A DNA stretch of 64,000 bases from Chitinophagaceae bacterium (GTDB lineage Bacteria > Bacteroidota > Bacteroidia > Chitinophagales > Chitinophagaceae). The position numbers and the translations under genes are program-made. The notes beneath the pieces are model-generated. The model had not been told where the DNA came from, ran no database searches, and saw only the letters and a program-made list of their open reading frames with translations. Positions 16,106 to 25,675 of this stretch are shown piece after piece. Numbering within the stretch: the first letter of the stretch is position 1; each line of letters starts with the position of its first letter. The stretch is from positions 1 through 64,000 of the forward strand of contig JAEUVK010000123.1 in the NCBI GenBank assembly GCA_016787135.1, in the 5' to 3' direction.

Positions 16106-16891
16106 ATGGAGAAACTTTTTGTCATAAAGATCGGCGGTAATATCATTGATGATGAAACAAAGCTTTCGTCATTTCTCGCCAGCTTTTCCAATATTAACGG
16201 CAAAAAGATCCTGGTACATGGCGGAGGCAAACTGGCTACAAGGCTGGCTGAAAAATTAGGTGTAGAACAGCAATTGGTAGAAGGCAGGAGGATAACAGAT
16301 GCGGAAACATTAAAGATCGTTACGATGGTATATGCCGGATATATCAATAAGAATATCGTGGCTACTTTACAAGCGCATCATTGCAATGCCATCGGGCTTT
16401 GCGGCGCAGACGGTGATGTGATATTGGCGCATAAAAGGCAACATCCTGTATTGGATTATGGCTTTGTAGGTGATGTGGATGCCATCAATACTGTTTTACT
16501 CAAAAACCTGCTGAACCAGAATATAGCGGTAGTATTTGCACCGATCACACACGACCAGCAGGGGCAGTTGTTAAATACCAATGCAGACACCATAGCACAG
16601 GAAGTAGCCAAAGGGCTGAGCCGTGATTACGAAGTAAGCCTTATTTATTCTTTTGAAAAAAACGGCGTGTTACTGGATGCCAATGATGACAATACGGTAA
16701 TTGGCAAGATCAACCTGTCCTATTATCAGCAACTGAAAGCGAAACAAAAAATATTTGCCGGTATGATCCCAAAACTGGACAATGCCTTTGCGGCATTGAA
16801 CAATGGTGTAAAAAAAGTGATCATCGGCAAGGCAGAGAACCTGGAACAGCTTGTACAGGGGAGTTCCGGAACAACCATAGAAAATGAATAG
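16106..16891 (+). CDS. argB: N-acetylglutamate kinase family (N-acylglutamate kinase)
   Basis: A 261-residue amino-acid kinase that phosphorylates N-acylglutamate. It begins FVIKIGGNIIDD, carries the substrate loop LVHGGGKLATRLAEKLG (about 33-49), and has GLCGADGD and the late NADTIAQEVAKGL region. The ATG directly follows the argF' stop, and its end overlaps argE by 8 bp. Feedback inhibition by arginine cannot be judged, since the N-terminal helix linked to sensitivity in other bacteria is short here. Confidence 0.93.
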   Translation: MEKLFVIKIGGNIIDDETKLSSFLASFSNINGKKILVHGGGKLATRLAEKLGVEQQLVEGRRITDAETLKIVTMVYAGYINKNIVATLQAHHCNAIGLCGADGDVILAHKRQHPVLDYGFVGDVDAINTVLLKNLLNQNIAVVFAPITHDQQGQLLNTNADTIAQEVAKGLSRDYEVSLIYSFEKNGVLLDANDDNTVIGKINLSYYQQLKAKQKIFAGMIPKLDNAFAALNNGVKKVIIGKAENLEQLVQGSSGTTIENE

Positions 16892-17957
16892 TGAAAAAAT
16901 ACATCAACTGCATGAGGATGCTGTCGGCCTGCTGAAAGAGCTGATCGCTACACCTTCATTCAGCAAAGAAGAAGATGAAACGGCGGGTATCCTTTGCCGG
17001 TTTATCGGTACAAGGAACATTGCACACGCAAGAGTAGGCAATAATGTATATGCACTGAATAAATACTATGATACTAACAAACCAAGTATCCTATTAAACT
17101 CTCATCACGATACGGTAAAGCCTAACAAAGGTTACACGTTCGACCCCTTTAGTCCATTTGAAAAAGACGGGAAGATATTCGGGCTGGGAAGCAATGATGC
17201 AGGCGGCTGCCTGGTGTCATTACTGGCTGTCTTCCTTTATTTCTATGAAAGACAGAATGTGAAGTATAATGTGATCTTTGCTGCCAGCGCCGAAGAAGAG
17301 ATCAGCGGCGTGAATGGTATTGAGCTGGTATTACCTTATCTTGGCAAAATTGATTGCGGTATTGTAGGCGAACCTACCAAACTGGAAATGGCCGTTGCAG
17401 AAAGAGGGCTGATGGTGATCGATTGTACTGCCGAAGGCCGTGCAGGTCATGCAGCCAGGAATGAAGGGGAGAATGCCTTATATAAAGCCGTAGATGACAT
17501 CAGCTGGATACGTGGATATAAATTTGAAAAAGTAAGCCCCCTTCTTGGTGAATCCAGGTTGACAGTAACTATCATTGGTACAGAAAACCAGCAGCATAAC
17601 GTTGTTCCTTCGCAATGTAAGTTTGTGATCGATGTAAGGGTAAATGAACTCTATACCTTTGAAGAGATACTGGATGCCCTGCAAAAGAATCTTAAAAGTA
17701 AGTTCAAGCCCCGCACCACCCGGATGAAATCAACTTCCATAGCGATGGATCATCCATTGGTAAAAGCGGGCATCGCATTGGGCAGAGGATATTATGGTTC
17801 GCCTACCACTTCCGATAAAGCCCTGATGCCATTTCCCACATTGAAAATGGGGCCGGGAGATAGTGCCCGCAGTCACACGGCTGATGAATACATTTACATT
17901 GATGAAATAAAAGAAGGGATCGAAACGTATATAAAACTGGTAAATCAGTTATTATGA
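16884..17957 (+). CDS. argE: M20 family N-acylornithine/N-acylcitrulline deacylase
   Basis: A 357-residue zinc hydrolase of peptidase family M20. Likely metal and catalytic residues are the histidines of LLNSHHDTVKP (74-75), Asp105 in GSNDAGG and the glutamates of SAEEEISG (137-139). The dimerisation domain contains GRAGHAARNEGENA. Because the operon encodes an N-acylornithine transcarbamylase, the physiological substrate should be N-acyl-citrulline, with removal of the acyl group before argininosuccinate synthase. It overlaps argB upstream and shares ATGA with argH downstream. Confidence 0.88.
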   Translation: MNSEKIHQLHEDAVGLLKELIATPSFSKEEDETAGILCRFIGTRNIAHARVGNNVYALNKYYDTNKPSILLNSHHDTVKPNKGYTFDPFSPFEKDGKIFGLGSNDAGGCLVSLLAVFLYFYERQNVKYNVIFAASAEEEISGVNGIELVLPYLGKIDCGIVGEPTKLEMAVAERGLMVIDCTAEGRAGHAARNEGENALYKAVDDISWIRGYKFEKVSPLLGESRLTVTIIGTENQQHNVVPSQCKFVIDVRVNELYTFEEILDALQKNLKSKFKPRTTRMKSTSIAMDHPLVKAGIALGRGYYGSPTTSDKALMPFPTLKMGPGDSARSHTADEYIYIDEIKEGIETYIKLVNQLL

Positions 17958-19288
17958 AATTGTGGCAAAAAGATAAGGTATCATTAAAAGAAGTGGAAGC
18001 CTTCACTGTCGGTAAAGACAGGGAAATGGATATGTACCTGGCCGCTTTTGATGTACTCGGTTCCCTGGCCCATATCCAGATGCTGCAATCAATAGGATTG
18101 ATCACAAAGAATGAATTACCCCGCTTACAGGCAGAACTGAAGGGTATATATGTACAGATAGAGGAAGGTAAGTTCATCCTGCAGGATGATGTGGAAGATA
18201 TTCATTCACAAATCGAATTGTTGCTGACCCAAAAGCTGGGGGATATCGGCAAAAAGATCCACTCTGCCCGCAGCCGCAACGACCAGGTGCTGGTAGATAT
18301 AAAACTTTTTTTAAGAAATGAAATAGAAGAACTGGTAAAGACAATCCAGCCATTTTTCGAACTGCTGCAATCGCAAAGTGAGAAATACCAGGAGCATCTG
18401 TTGCCCGGATATACACATTTGCAATTAGCCATGCCATCTTCATTTGGTCTATGGTTTGGCGCTTATGCAGAAAGTCTAGTAGATGATATCATTACATTAA
18501 GAGCAGCTTATGACGTTGTTAATAAAAACCCGTTAGGCTCTGCTGCCGGTTATGGTTCTTCTTTCCCGATCAACCGGGCCCTGACAACAAAGTTGCTTGG
18601 TTTTGATGATCTGAACTATAATGTAGTGTATGCCCAGATGGGAAGGGGTAAAGCAGAACGGATCACCGCAATGGCGTTGGCGAATATTGCTGATACACTA
18701 AGCAAACTTTCGATGGATGCCTGCCTTTTCCTAAACCAGAATTTTTCCTTTATCAGTTTTCCGGCAGAACTGACGACCGGCAGCAGCATCATGCCGCATA
18801 AAAAGAACCCCGATGTATTTGAACTGATCCGTTCTCACTGTAACCGCATCAAAGCATTGCCAAATGAGATCATGATGATGACCACCAATCTTCCCTCGGG
18901 CTATCATCGCGACCTGCAATTACTGAAAGAACATTTGTTCCCCTCATTCAGGGTACTAAAAGATTGCATTGGAATGGCTGAACTGATGTTATCGAATGTT
19001 GAGATCAAAAAAAATATACTGGCTGATGAAAAATACAGGTACCTGTTCAGCGTAGAAGAAGTAAATAAGCTGGTATTACAGGGTATGCCTTTCCGGGATG
19101 CCTATAAAAAAGTGGGGATGGATATTGAAGCAGGAAAATTTTCTTATGATACAGATATTCATCATACACATGAGGGCAGTATCGGGAATCTTTGCAATGA
19201 TGAGATAAAACAACAAATGCAGAAAGTACTCGACAGCTTTTCTTTTAAATCAGTGGAAAAAGCACTGACAGGTTTACTTGCCCAGTAA
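17954..19288 (+). CDS. argH: argininosuccinate lyase
   Basis: A 444-residue member of the fumarase/aspartase superfamily that splits argininosuccinate to arginine and fumarate. It has DVEDIHSQIE, HSARSRNDQV, PGYTHLQLAMP with the catalytic histidine, and the superfamily signature GSSIMPHKKNPD near 276-287. It is the last gene of the operon; its 3' end overlaps the converging DinB-like gene by 15 bp and I see no terminator between them. Confidence 0.96.
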   Translation: MKLWQKDKVSLKEVEAFTVGKDREMDMYLAAFDVLGSLAHIQMLQSIGLITKNELPRLQAELKGIYVQIEEGKFILQDDVEDIHSQIELLLTQKLGDIGKKIHSARSRNDQVLVDIKLFLRNEIEELVKTIQPFFELLQSQSEKYQEHLLPGYTHLQLAMPSSFGLWFGAYAESLVDDIITLRAAYDVVNKNPLGSAAGYGSSFPINRALTTKLLGFDDLNYNVVYAQMGRGKAERITAMALANIADTLSKLSMDACLFLNQNFSFISFPAELTTGSSIMPHKKNPDVFELIRSHCNRIKALPNEIMMMTTNLPSGYHRDLQLLKEHLFPSFRVLKDCIGMAELMLSNVEIKKNILADEKYRYLFSVEEVNKLVLQGMPFRDAYKKVGMDIEAGKFSYDTDIHHTHEGSIGNLCNDEIKQQMQKVLDSFSFKSVEKALTGLLAQ

Positions 19289-19720
19289 ACGCCGGTGATA
19301 ATTGATCTGTCCAAGGTGGTATCCTAAATGTACAGAAAGGTGTACCAGGAAATAACCTGTCGAAGTCTTTTCGGTAAATACCAGTAAAGGGTATTCTTTT
19401 TCCAGGTCTCCTTCTTTTAGCCTATCCAATGAATGGTCAACAACATTTATTGTAGCCTCAATCTTTTTGATCAGCTCCTGCTGCGGGATATTCTTCAGTG
19501 AAAACTCAAGATCCCTGTTCCGGATATACCCTGTTTTTCCTATCTCAGACCCAATATAAGTATTCAGGTTTCCTATAAGGTGCAGACATAGGTTCCCGGC
19601 TGAATTAGCAATATCTTTTTCGACGATCCACAGTTTACTTTCATCCGAATACAGGCTTATTTCCTGTTTCAGTTTTTCGAGGTCCCTTCGAAATAACTTC
19701 TTTAATGTCTGTATCAGCAT
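19274..19720 (-). CDS. DinB-like four-helix protein (DUF1572 type)
   Basis: A 148-residue helical protein of the DinB/YfiT-like superfamily, whose members bind a divalent metal through three histidines and often act as thiol-dependent transferases. Candidate ligands are His47 in NLCLHLIGNLN and the histidines of HLSVHLGYHLGQINYH near the C-terminus. DinB-like proteins include bacillithiol-dependent enzymes, and bshA lies 1.5 kb away, but a link is only suggestive. Its end overlaps argH. Confidence 0.65.
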   Translation of the reverse strand: MLIQTLKKLFRRDLEKLKQEISLYSDESKLWIVEKDIANSAGNLCLHLIGNLNTYIGSEIGKTGYIRNRDLEFSLKNIPQQELIKKIEATINVVDHSLDRLKEGDLEKEYPLLVFTEKTSTGYFLVHLSVHLGYHLGQINYHRRLLGK

Positions 19721-19728
19721 ACCAGATT

Positions 19729-21090
19729 TTATAGTCCGTATTTATCAATCAAATAGATCAGTGCCGCCATATTCACCGCACCAAGTTCCAGTTCCCTTTT
19801 ATTCACGGCTTCAAATACATCGCTCCTGGCATGATGAACATCAAAATAACGCTGTGAGTCGGGATTCAGGCTGCCGGTAGGTGTGCTCAATGCCCGGTTC
19901 AACGGGCCTATATCTGCGCCACCGCCACCTTTGGTAAATTCAGAACAACCATACGGGGCTATCAGTTCTTTCCACATCAGTATTTTTTTAAACTGCTCTT
20001 CCGATACGGTAAAACCTAAACTTCTTGGAGTAAAACCACCCGCATCGCTTTCAATAGCGAAAATATGTTTCTCGTTTTTTGCTTTCGCTTCATCGGCATA
20101 TTTGTTGCCGCCACGCAAACCGTTTTCTTCATTAGCAAATAAAACAAAACGGATCGTTCTTTTAGGTTTATATCCGACAGCTTTTAAAGCCCGCATTACC
20201 TCAATGGTCTGGACACAGCCAGCCCCGTCATCATGTGCCCCCTCACAATTATCCCAGCTATCAAGGTGCCCGCCAATGGTAATGATCTCATCCGGAAATT
20301 CCGTTCCTTTTAATTCACCAATCACATTATGCCCGATCGTATCCGGCAAAAACTTACCGTTCGTTTTCATCTGAATAGTTCCTTTTCCCTTTGCCAGTGT
20401 TTCACTCAGCCAATCGGCATCTCTCAACCCGATCGCAACAGCCGGTATTTTGGGATACAATGAATCATACCGCATAGCACCGGTATGCGGGTTATTGTCC
20501 GCACTATGGCTCATACTTCTCACCATGGCGGCCACAGCGCCGTATTTTGCCGCCATAGAAGCGCCTTGCCCGCGGTATTTATTAGCATCTCCGTATGCCT
20601 GGAATGTGCGGACAAATGTCGGATTGAATTTATAATTGTAGAAAACGACCTTGCCTTTTACCAGGTCTTTTTTGGCTTCCAGGTCGTCGAATGATCTTAC
20701 TTCTATCACTTCCCCGGAAACCCCTTTCGGGCCTGAGCCCATTGAATTACCAAGAGCAATAACGTCCAGTTTCTTCATAGTACTTCCTTTGAAAGAGGCT
20801 TCATCTTTCCCTCCTCTTACCCAGTGCGGCACTATACATTCCTGCAGCCATGCTTTGTCAGCCCCACTTTCCTGCATGATCTGATATCCCCATTTCTCTG
20901 CTTTGACCATCCCCTGAGAACCCGCTAACCGGCCCCCGATCTTTTTGGTCAGGTGACGAAGATTGTCATATGCTTTACTGTTTATCAGAATTTCATCAGC
21001 GATTTTGCGTATCATCAATGAGTCTTCTATCTGCGAAAATGACGCCAATGAAACCATGCTGCAAATAACCAGGAGAGAAACTGTCCTCAT
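19729..21090 (-). CDS. secreted M28 family zinc aminopeptidase
   Basis: A 453-residue exported metallopeptidase. The start at 21090 gives a standard signal peptide (MRTVSLLVICSMVSLASFSQ, cleaved near SFSQ). A protease-associated-like region (about 130-260) precedes the M28 catalytic domain with its metal ligands: GGHLDSWD, AHDDGAGC, ANEENGLRGG, ESDAGG and DVHHARSDV. Two zinc ions would be bound. An upstream in-frame start would put a non-signal tail in front and is unlikely. The periplasmic or extracellular substrate is unknown. Confidence 0.85.
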   Translation of the reverse strand: MRTVSLLVICSMVSLASFSQIEDSLMIRKIADEILINSKAYDNLRHLTKKIGGRLAGSQGMVKAEKWGYQIMQESGADKAWLQECIVPHWVRGGKDEASFKGSTMKKLDVIALGNSMGSGPKGVSGEVIEVRSFDDLEAKKDLVKGKVVFYNYKFNPTFVRTFQAYGDANKYRGQGASMAAKYGAVAAMVRSMSHSADNNPHTGAMRYDSLYPKIPAVAIGLRDADWLSETLAKGKGTIQMKTNGKFLPDTIGHNVIGELKGTEFPDEIITIGGHLDSWDNCEGAHDDGAGCVQTIEVMRALKAVGYKPKRTIRFVLFANEENGLRGGNKYADEAKAKNEKHIFAIESDAGGFTPRSLGFTVSEEQFKKILMWKELIAPYGCSEFTKGGGGADIGPLNRALSTPTGSLNPDSQRYFDVHHARSDVFEAVNKRELELGAVNMAALIYLIDKYGL

Positions 21091-21213
21091 GTGTATGAAT
21101 TTTGCTAAAGATAAAGGATAGCCAGAAAAGCAAAACAAAGATTTAAGACAAACGGTAAACCTTCGTCACTCAAAACTGTTACCTTAGGGTGCTCATTTGA
21201 GCCATATACTATT

Positions 21214-22350
21214 ATGCGTATAGGAATTGTTTGCTATCCCACATTTGGCGGAAGCGGAGTTCTGGCTACTGAACTGGGGAAAGCACTGGCCCGTGAGGGC
21301 CATATGGTGCATTTTATCACTTACCAGCAGCCCGTAAGACTGAGTGAGTTCATACCGAATATTTATTATCACGAGGTACAGGTGCCTACCTACCCTTTAT
21401 TTGACTATCCTCCTTATGAAACGGCGTTGGCCAGTACAATGGTGGATGTGATCAGGAACAACAACCTGGATCTTTTGCATGTACACTATGCTATCCCGCA
21501 TGCTTCTGCTGCTTATATGGCGAAGAAAATACTAGAGAAAGAAGGCATGCATATTCCTGTCATCACCACTTTACATGGTACGGATATAACGCTGGTGGGC
21601 AGGGATAAGACCTATGCGCCGGTTGTAGCCTTTTCGATCAATCAGAGCGATGCGATCACGGCAGTATCGAATAACCTGCGGGATGAAACATATAAGACAT
21701 TCAATATTGAAAAAGAGATCGAGGTCATTTACAACTTTGTAGATGTGCAACGTTTCAGCCGTAAACCCATCGATGCATTCAGAAAAGTAATAGCCCCGAA
21801 TGGTGAACGGATATTATTACATGCTTCTAACTTCAGGAAGATAAAACGGGTACAGGATATCGTAAAAATATTCTATGAGGTGCAGAAGAAGATCCCTGCA
21901 AAGCTGTTGTTCGTCGGCGATGGTCCTGAACGACAGGCAGCAGAAGAACTGGCCCGGTCGCTTGGTGTATGTGATGATATGCGTTTTGTAGGCAAACAGG
22001 AGCAGATGGAAGATATTCTTGCTATAGCCGACCTTTTCCTGCTGACATCAGAATATGAGAGTTTTGGGCTGGCAGCATTGGAAGCTATGGCGGCTGGCGT
22101 TCCTGTTATTTCCACCAATGCTGGCGGCCTGAAGGAAATAAACATCAATGGTGAGACCGGTTATATGGCAGATGTCGGGGATATTCTTACTATGAGCCGC
22201 AAAGCAATGGACATCTTGCAGGATGATGAAACATTAAAAGGTTTCAAAAAGAGAGCTGCTGATCACGCAAAGAAATTTGACATCGCTAATATTGTTCCGC
22301 TGTATGAAGAGTTGTATGAACGTTTTTTAGTAATGGAAAAGCCCCTTTAA
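21214..22350 (+). CDS. bshA: N-acetyl-alpha-D-glucosaminyl L-malate synthase
   Basis: A 378-residue GT4-family glycosyltransferase catalysing the first step of bacillithiol synthesis (UDP-GlcNAc plus L-malate). The opening MRIGIVCYPTFGGSGVLATE is characteristic of BshA, as are HVHYAIPHA, the TTLHGTDITLVG segment and the C-terminal ESFGLAALEAMAAGVP nucleotide-sugar site. Bacillithiol is the low-molecular-weight thiol of many Bacteroidota, so this gene supplies a likely persulfide carrier for the sulfur island further along. Its stop codon lies within the loop of a terminator hairpin. Confidence 0.93.
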   Translation: MRIGIVCYPTFGGSGVLATELGKALAREGHMVHFITYQQPVRLSEFIPNIYYHEVQVPTYPLFDYPPYETALASTMVDVIRNNNLDLLHVHYAIPHASAAYMAKKILEKEGMHIPVITTLHGTDITLVGRDKTYAPVVAFSINQSDAITAVSNNLRDETYKTFNIEKEIEVIYNFVDVQRFSRKPIDAFRKVIAPNGERILLHASNFRKIKRVQDIVKIFYEVQKKIPAKLLFVGDGPERQAAEELARSLGVCDDMRFVGKQEQMEDILAIADLFLLTSEYESFGLAALEAMAAGVPVISTNAGGLKEININGETGYMADVGDILTMSRKAMDILQDDETLKGFKKRAADHAKKFDIANIVPLYEELYERFLVMEKPL

Positions 22351-22360
22351 GGGGCTTTTT
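22337..22360 (+). terminator. terminator of bshA
   Basis: AAAAGCCCC (22337-22345) and GGGGCTTTT (22351-22359) form a 9-bp stem with a 5-base loop containing the bshA stop codon, followed by T residues. It lies between converging genes. Confidence 0.85.
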
Positions 22361-22387
22361 ATTTGAATTTGATAATAGATAGTCAAT

Positions 22388-23701
22388 CTACCGACGTAAC
22401 CATATTTCCGGGTTCACGTTATTCTTTTCGATCATCAGCATAAAATCAACTTGCCCGCCCGAACCATCCTGAGCTTCTCCGACACGCCCAATTGCCTGAC
22501 CGGTTTTTACCTGGGCGCCTTTGCTCACATTTACCCCGGAAAGATTACTATAAGATGTAAAATATTTCCCATGACGAATAACCACTGCTACCCCGTCACC
22601 ATAATTATGGATAGCAACCACTTCGCCGTCAAATACTGCTTTAACGGACCCGCCTGCACTTGGTGTGGCTATAGTAACCCCGGGATTGTTATCCCTGAGA
22701 TCAGTTCCCTCAATAGTATAAGGGCCAAAGTGAACACTTACAAATCCATTATCAACCGGCCATGGTAACCGGCCCCGGTTTGCCTGGAACTCTCCATTAA
22801 GTTTAACATCACTTGCATTCAGATCAAGGTAACTTGATGTTTTCTTCACTTCAATCTTTTCTGCCGTTGTTTTGACGGTACTGGTACCAGAAGAAGGGGT
22901 TACAACATTCGGAGAAACAACAGCGTTCTTCCTCTCCAGCTCTGCCTTTCTTTTTGCCTCTTCTGCCGCTTTAGCTATTTCCCTTTTTACAATGGCATCT
23001 ATTGCATTTTTAATATCCCTGTCTCGCTTCTTTTTAGCTGCTAATTGTTTCTGCAGGTCCTTTTCCTGCGATTTCAGGTCTGACACAACTGCATCTTTTT
23101 CTTTTCGCTGCACATCCAATACCGTTTTCTCTTTCACCTGGCTTTGCAGTGCAATATTCTTTTGCTGCTTTCTTCCTAATTGCTGTTGCTGGCGTTTAGC
23201 AATCAGTTGCTGTGTTTCCAGGATAGTATTCACCTGCTTTTCCCGGTAGTTCCGGTAGCTTTTCAGATAAGAGATCCTTCGTACGGCGTCATTGAAACTG
23301 GTAGAGGAAAAAATAAAATTCACGTAGTCGTAATTACTACGGTTCTTATAAGCATACACCAGGCTGCGTGCATATTGTGATTTTAATGTGTCAAGCTGTT
23401 TTTGGAGGCGATATATCTCCAGGTTACTGAGATAGATGTCATCATCTATCATTTTCAGCTCCCGGTTGATGCTATTGATATACCGCTCCTGCAGACTGAT
23501 CTTTTTCTTGAGCATATTCAACTGGCCGAGGGATTGCTTTTTCTGTCCCTTGATCTTATCATACATGCCCTGTATCTGCTTTAGTTCATTTTGTATCTCC
23601 TGTCTTTCTTTTTCAAGCTGGGCTTTGTCCTGCGGCTGCGCCAGCAAAACAGTTGCCGCCGAAGTAAAAATGAGGGTAATGAGCAGATGTTTTTTCAGCA
23701 T
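22388..23701 (-). CDS. EnvC-like murein hydrolase activator with degenerate M23 domain
   Basis: A 437-residue exported protein: signal peptide (to about residue 21), a long coiled coil (about 25-255) rich in Lys, Glu and Gln, a Ser/Thr linker, and a C-terminal LytM/M23 domain (about 315-437). In active M23 peptidases zinc is bound by HxxxD and HxH; here the first site reads NNPGVTIATP and the second VDFML, so both histidine sites are lost. This matches EnvC/NlpD-type proteins, which do not cleave peptidoglycan but activate amidases in division. It is the last gene of the minus-strand group dut, DUF4292, envC-like. Confidence 0.85.
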   Translation of the reverse strand: MLKKHLLITLIFTSAATVLLAQPQDKAQLEKERQEIQNELKQIQGMYDKIKGQKKQSLGQLNMLKKKISLQERYINSINRELKMIDDDIYLSNLEIYRLQKQLDTLKSQYARSLVYAYKNRSNYDYVNFIFSSTSFNDAVRRISYLKSYRNYREKQVNTILETQQLIAKRQQQQLGRKQQKNIALQSQVKEKTVLDVQRKEKDAVVSDLKSQEKDLQKQLAAKKKRDRDIKNAIDAIVKREIAKAAEEAKRKAELERKNAVVSPNVVTPSSGTSTVKTTAEKIEVKKTSSYLDLNASDVKLNGEFQANRGRLPWPVDNGFVSVHFGPYTIEGTDLRDNNPGVTIATPSAGGSVKAVFDGEVVAIHNYGDGVAVVIRHGKYFTSYSNLSGVNVSKGAQVKTGQAIGRVGEAQDGSGGQVDFMLMIEKNNVNPEIWLRR

Positions 23702-23785
23702 AGTTTATTATTGGCTTGATAATTAAAAACAGGGTGCGGAAACAAAAACATATAACGGATTACTGACAAATAAATTTTACTTTCC

Positions 23786-24607
23786 TTAATTCGATTTATA
23801 ATTTTTAGGCACGGAAAAGGGGAAGCTTAACGTTTCATTAAAGCTATAAGATTTGAAATCCAGCTTAATATCCAGCTTTGATTTCTCTGCGACTGTAATT
23901 CTTCGTTTAGCAGAGAAGTCGGGCCCCTTCTTATTTTCATACTCATCATAGCTCAGGTCACAGGTACGGTGCCGGTTAATGTCCGTGTCATCCAGCTTGC
24001 TATGATGCATTTTGCCTCCATTCAGTGTAATCAGGTTAGTAAAAAAATCCCCGGCAGATAAAAGAGAGATCGTTTCTGATGTACGGGTATAGGATATGAT
24101 ATTGCTGTCAAGGAAAATAGGGTTACCGATAATCAACTCCTGCATAGAAGCAAGATCAAGCGGCAGGCCGGTCACTTCCTGTATATAAGCCACACTTCTC
24201 CCCGTATAAATCTTATCCAGCTTATTGAGGATCCTGATCGAATCCTGTGTGATATAAGCCCTCAACCCTTCTATGCCAAAAAGGCCGGTAACTGCCAGCC
24301 AGATCACACTGTCTTTGTACATTCTTAATGTAACATTTACATTCTCTTTCTTTCCATCGCCTCCTACATAGTCAACATCCACTTTTGCGTTAAAAGTCGT
24401 AAAACTGATCTTCTGTGATTGAAGCCTTGTATAATTTTCCCTGATGACGGCAGCAGAATCTTCCCCGCTCTTTACCGGCTGGGCAATAGTTATTGTATCA
24501 GTTTTTGTAATAGCTGTCTGTATTTTTCGGGTAGACCGGCAGGAAGTAAAGAATAAAGCTGCCGTACTTATTATGATCAATAGGATTCTCATTATTTGCT
24601 CATTCAT
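23786..24607 (-). CDS. DUF4292 lipoprotein
   Basis: A roughly 270-residue lipoprotein of the Bacteroidota family DUF4292, a LolA/LolB-like fold possibly involved in lipoprotein or lipid handling at the outer membrane. The signal ends in the lipobox FFTSC. Family-like features are the TFNAKVDVDY strand and the ALVTGLFGIEG-type segment, here WLAVTGLFGIEG. The first ATG (24607) overlaps the dut stop as TAATG; a second ATG at 24592 gives a cleaner signal peptide. Being placed between dut and an EnvC-like gene is a common Bacteroidota arrangement. Confidence 0.82.
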   Translation of the reverse strand: MNEQIMRILLIIISTAALFFTSCRSTRKIQTAITKTDTITIAQPVKSGEDSAAVIRENYTRLQSQKISFTTFNAKVDVDYVGGDGKKENVNVTLRMYKDSVIWLAVTGLFGIEGLRAYITQDSIRILNKLDKIYTGRSVAYIQEVTGLPLDLASMQELIIGNPIFLDSNIISYTRTSETISLLSAGDFFTNLITLNGGKMHHSKLDDTDINRHRTCDLSYDEYENKKGPDFSAKRRITVAEKSKLDIKLDFKSYSFNETLSFPFSVPKNYKSN

Positions 24608-25050
24608 TATTGTTTACCGGTGTGGCCAAAGCCGCCGGCATTCCTTTCAGTAGCCGCCAGTTCATTTACAGGTTTCCACTCCGCTTTCTCCACTTTTTGT
24701 ACCACCAGTTGTGCTATCCGGTCACCCGGATGAATGACCTGTTCCTCACCGGAAAGGTTGATTAAAATAATCTTAATTTCTCCCCTATAGTCAGCATCAA
24801 TAGTTCCCGGTGTATTCAGACAGGTAATGCCCTGTTTCACAGCTAATCCGCTCCTCGGTCTTATCTGTATCTCGTACCCATCGGGTATCTCAACAAATAA
24901 ACCTGTTGGGATCAGCGTTCTTTCAAGTGGCCGCATCGTTACCGGTATATCAAGTGAAGCTCTCACATCCATTCCTGATGAGCCATTCGTAATATAAGCA
25001 GGCAAATCATTGATAGAACGATTGATGATCTTTATTTCAACTGCTGACAT
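24607..25050 (-). CDS. dut: deoxyuridine 5'-triphosphate nucleotidohydrolase
   Basis: A 147-residue trimeric dUTPase that hydrolyses dUTP to dUMP, keeping uracil out of DNA. All five motifs are present: [16 protein letters not shown], a [16 protein letters not shown] segment, [10 protein letters not shown] and the C-terminal [11 protein letters not shown] chose the ATG at 25050, which leads straight into the family's first strand; an exact -7 box ends 5 bases before it, so the transcript may have almost no leader. The stop overlaps the start of the DUF4292 gene. Confidence 0.95.
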   Translation of the reverse strand: MSAVEIKIINRSINDLPAYITNGSSGMDVRASLDIPVTMRPLERTLIPTGLFVEIPDGYEIQIRPRSGLAVKQGITCLNTPGTIDADYRGEIKIILINLSGEEQVIHPGDRIAQLVVQKVEKAEWKPVNELAATERNAGGFGHTGKQ

Positions 25051-25055
25051 GGGCG

Positions 25056-25063
25056 CAAAGGTA
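25056..25063 (-). promoter_or_regulatory. -7 promoter box of dut (near-leaderless)
   Basis: On the minus strand the sequence reads TACCTTTG, an exact TAnnTTTG, only 5 bases before the dut ATG. Transcription would begin at or next to the start codon. Confidence 0.5.
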
Positions 25064-25114
25064 AATGAAAGAAGGCACAAGGCACAAAGGGTAAGGTTCA
25101 GGAAGAAACTGGTA

Positions 25115-25594
25115 TTATTCTTTCATTAGTAATACTGTTGCATATGCTACCAGGCCTTCTTCTCTTCCTACAAACCCAAGGTGCTCCGTAGTGGTAGCTT
25201 TGATCGAGATATCTCTTTCTGTAACCTCGGCTATAACAGCTATCGCTTTCTGCATTTGCTCCACATAGGGTTTGATCCTGGGGGCTTGCAGGCAAAGCGT
25301 ACTGTCAATATTCACGACGGCATATCCCTCCTTTTTTATCAGGTCAATGGTACGTTGCAATAATATCTTACTGTCAATATTCCTGTAAGCCGAGTCTGTA
25401 TCAGGAAAGTGAACACCGATGTCTCCCAGGCATAATGCACCAAGCAATGCATCACAAATTGCATGTAACAACACATCAGCATCACTGTGGCCTACTGCGC
25501 CTTTATGATGAGGGATCTTCACCCCTCCTATCCAGAGATCTCTTCCCTCTGCCAGCTTATGGAAATCTACTCCCGATCCTATACGGTATGACAT
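25115..25594 (-). CDS. ispF: 2-C-methyl-D-erythritol 2,4-cyclodiphosphate synthase
   Basis: A 159-residue zinc enzyme of the MEP isoprenoid pathway. The metal ligands are seen in SGVDFHKL (Asp10, His12) and in [20 protein letters not shown] (His44), with GDIGVHFPD following and the C-terminal [16 protein letters not shown]. The length is typical. A strong hairpin separates it from the porV gene upstream in the same orientation, so it is probably a separate unit. Confidence 0.96.
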   Translation of the reverse strand: MSYRIGSGVDFHKLAEGRDLWIGGVKIPHHKGAVGHSDADVLLHAICDALLGALCLGDIGVHFPDTDSAYRNIDSKILLQRTIDLIKKEGYAVVNIDSTLCLQAPRIKPYVEQMQKAIAVIAEVTERDISIKATTTEHLGFVGREEGLVAYATVLLMKE

Positions 25595-25623
25595 GCTTTG
25601 GTTTTAAATGCAAGTAACAAAAC

Positions 25624-25656
25624 AAAAAGCGTCCTGCCAGAGGCAGGACGCTTTTT
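25624..25656 (-). terminator. terminator of the porU-porV unit
   Basis: AAAAAGCGTCCTGCC (25624-25638) and GGCAGGACGCTTTTT (25642-25656) form a perfect 15-bp stem with a 3-base loop. It lies 20 bp beyond the porV stop on the minus strand and has T residues on both sides. Confidence 0.9.
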
Positions 25657-25675
25657 ATCGAAAAAGAAAATGAGA

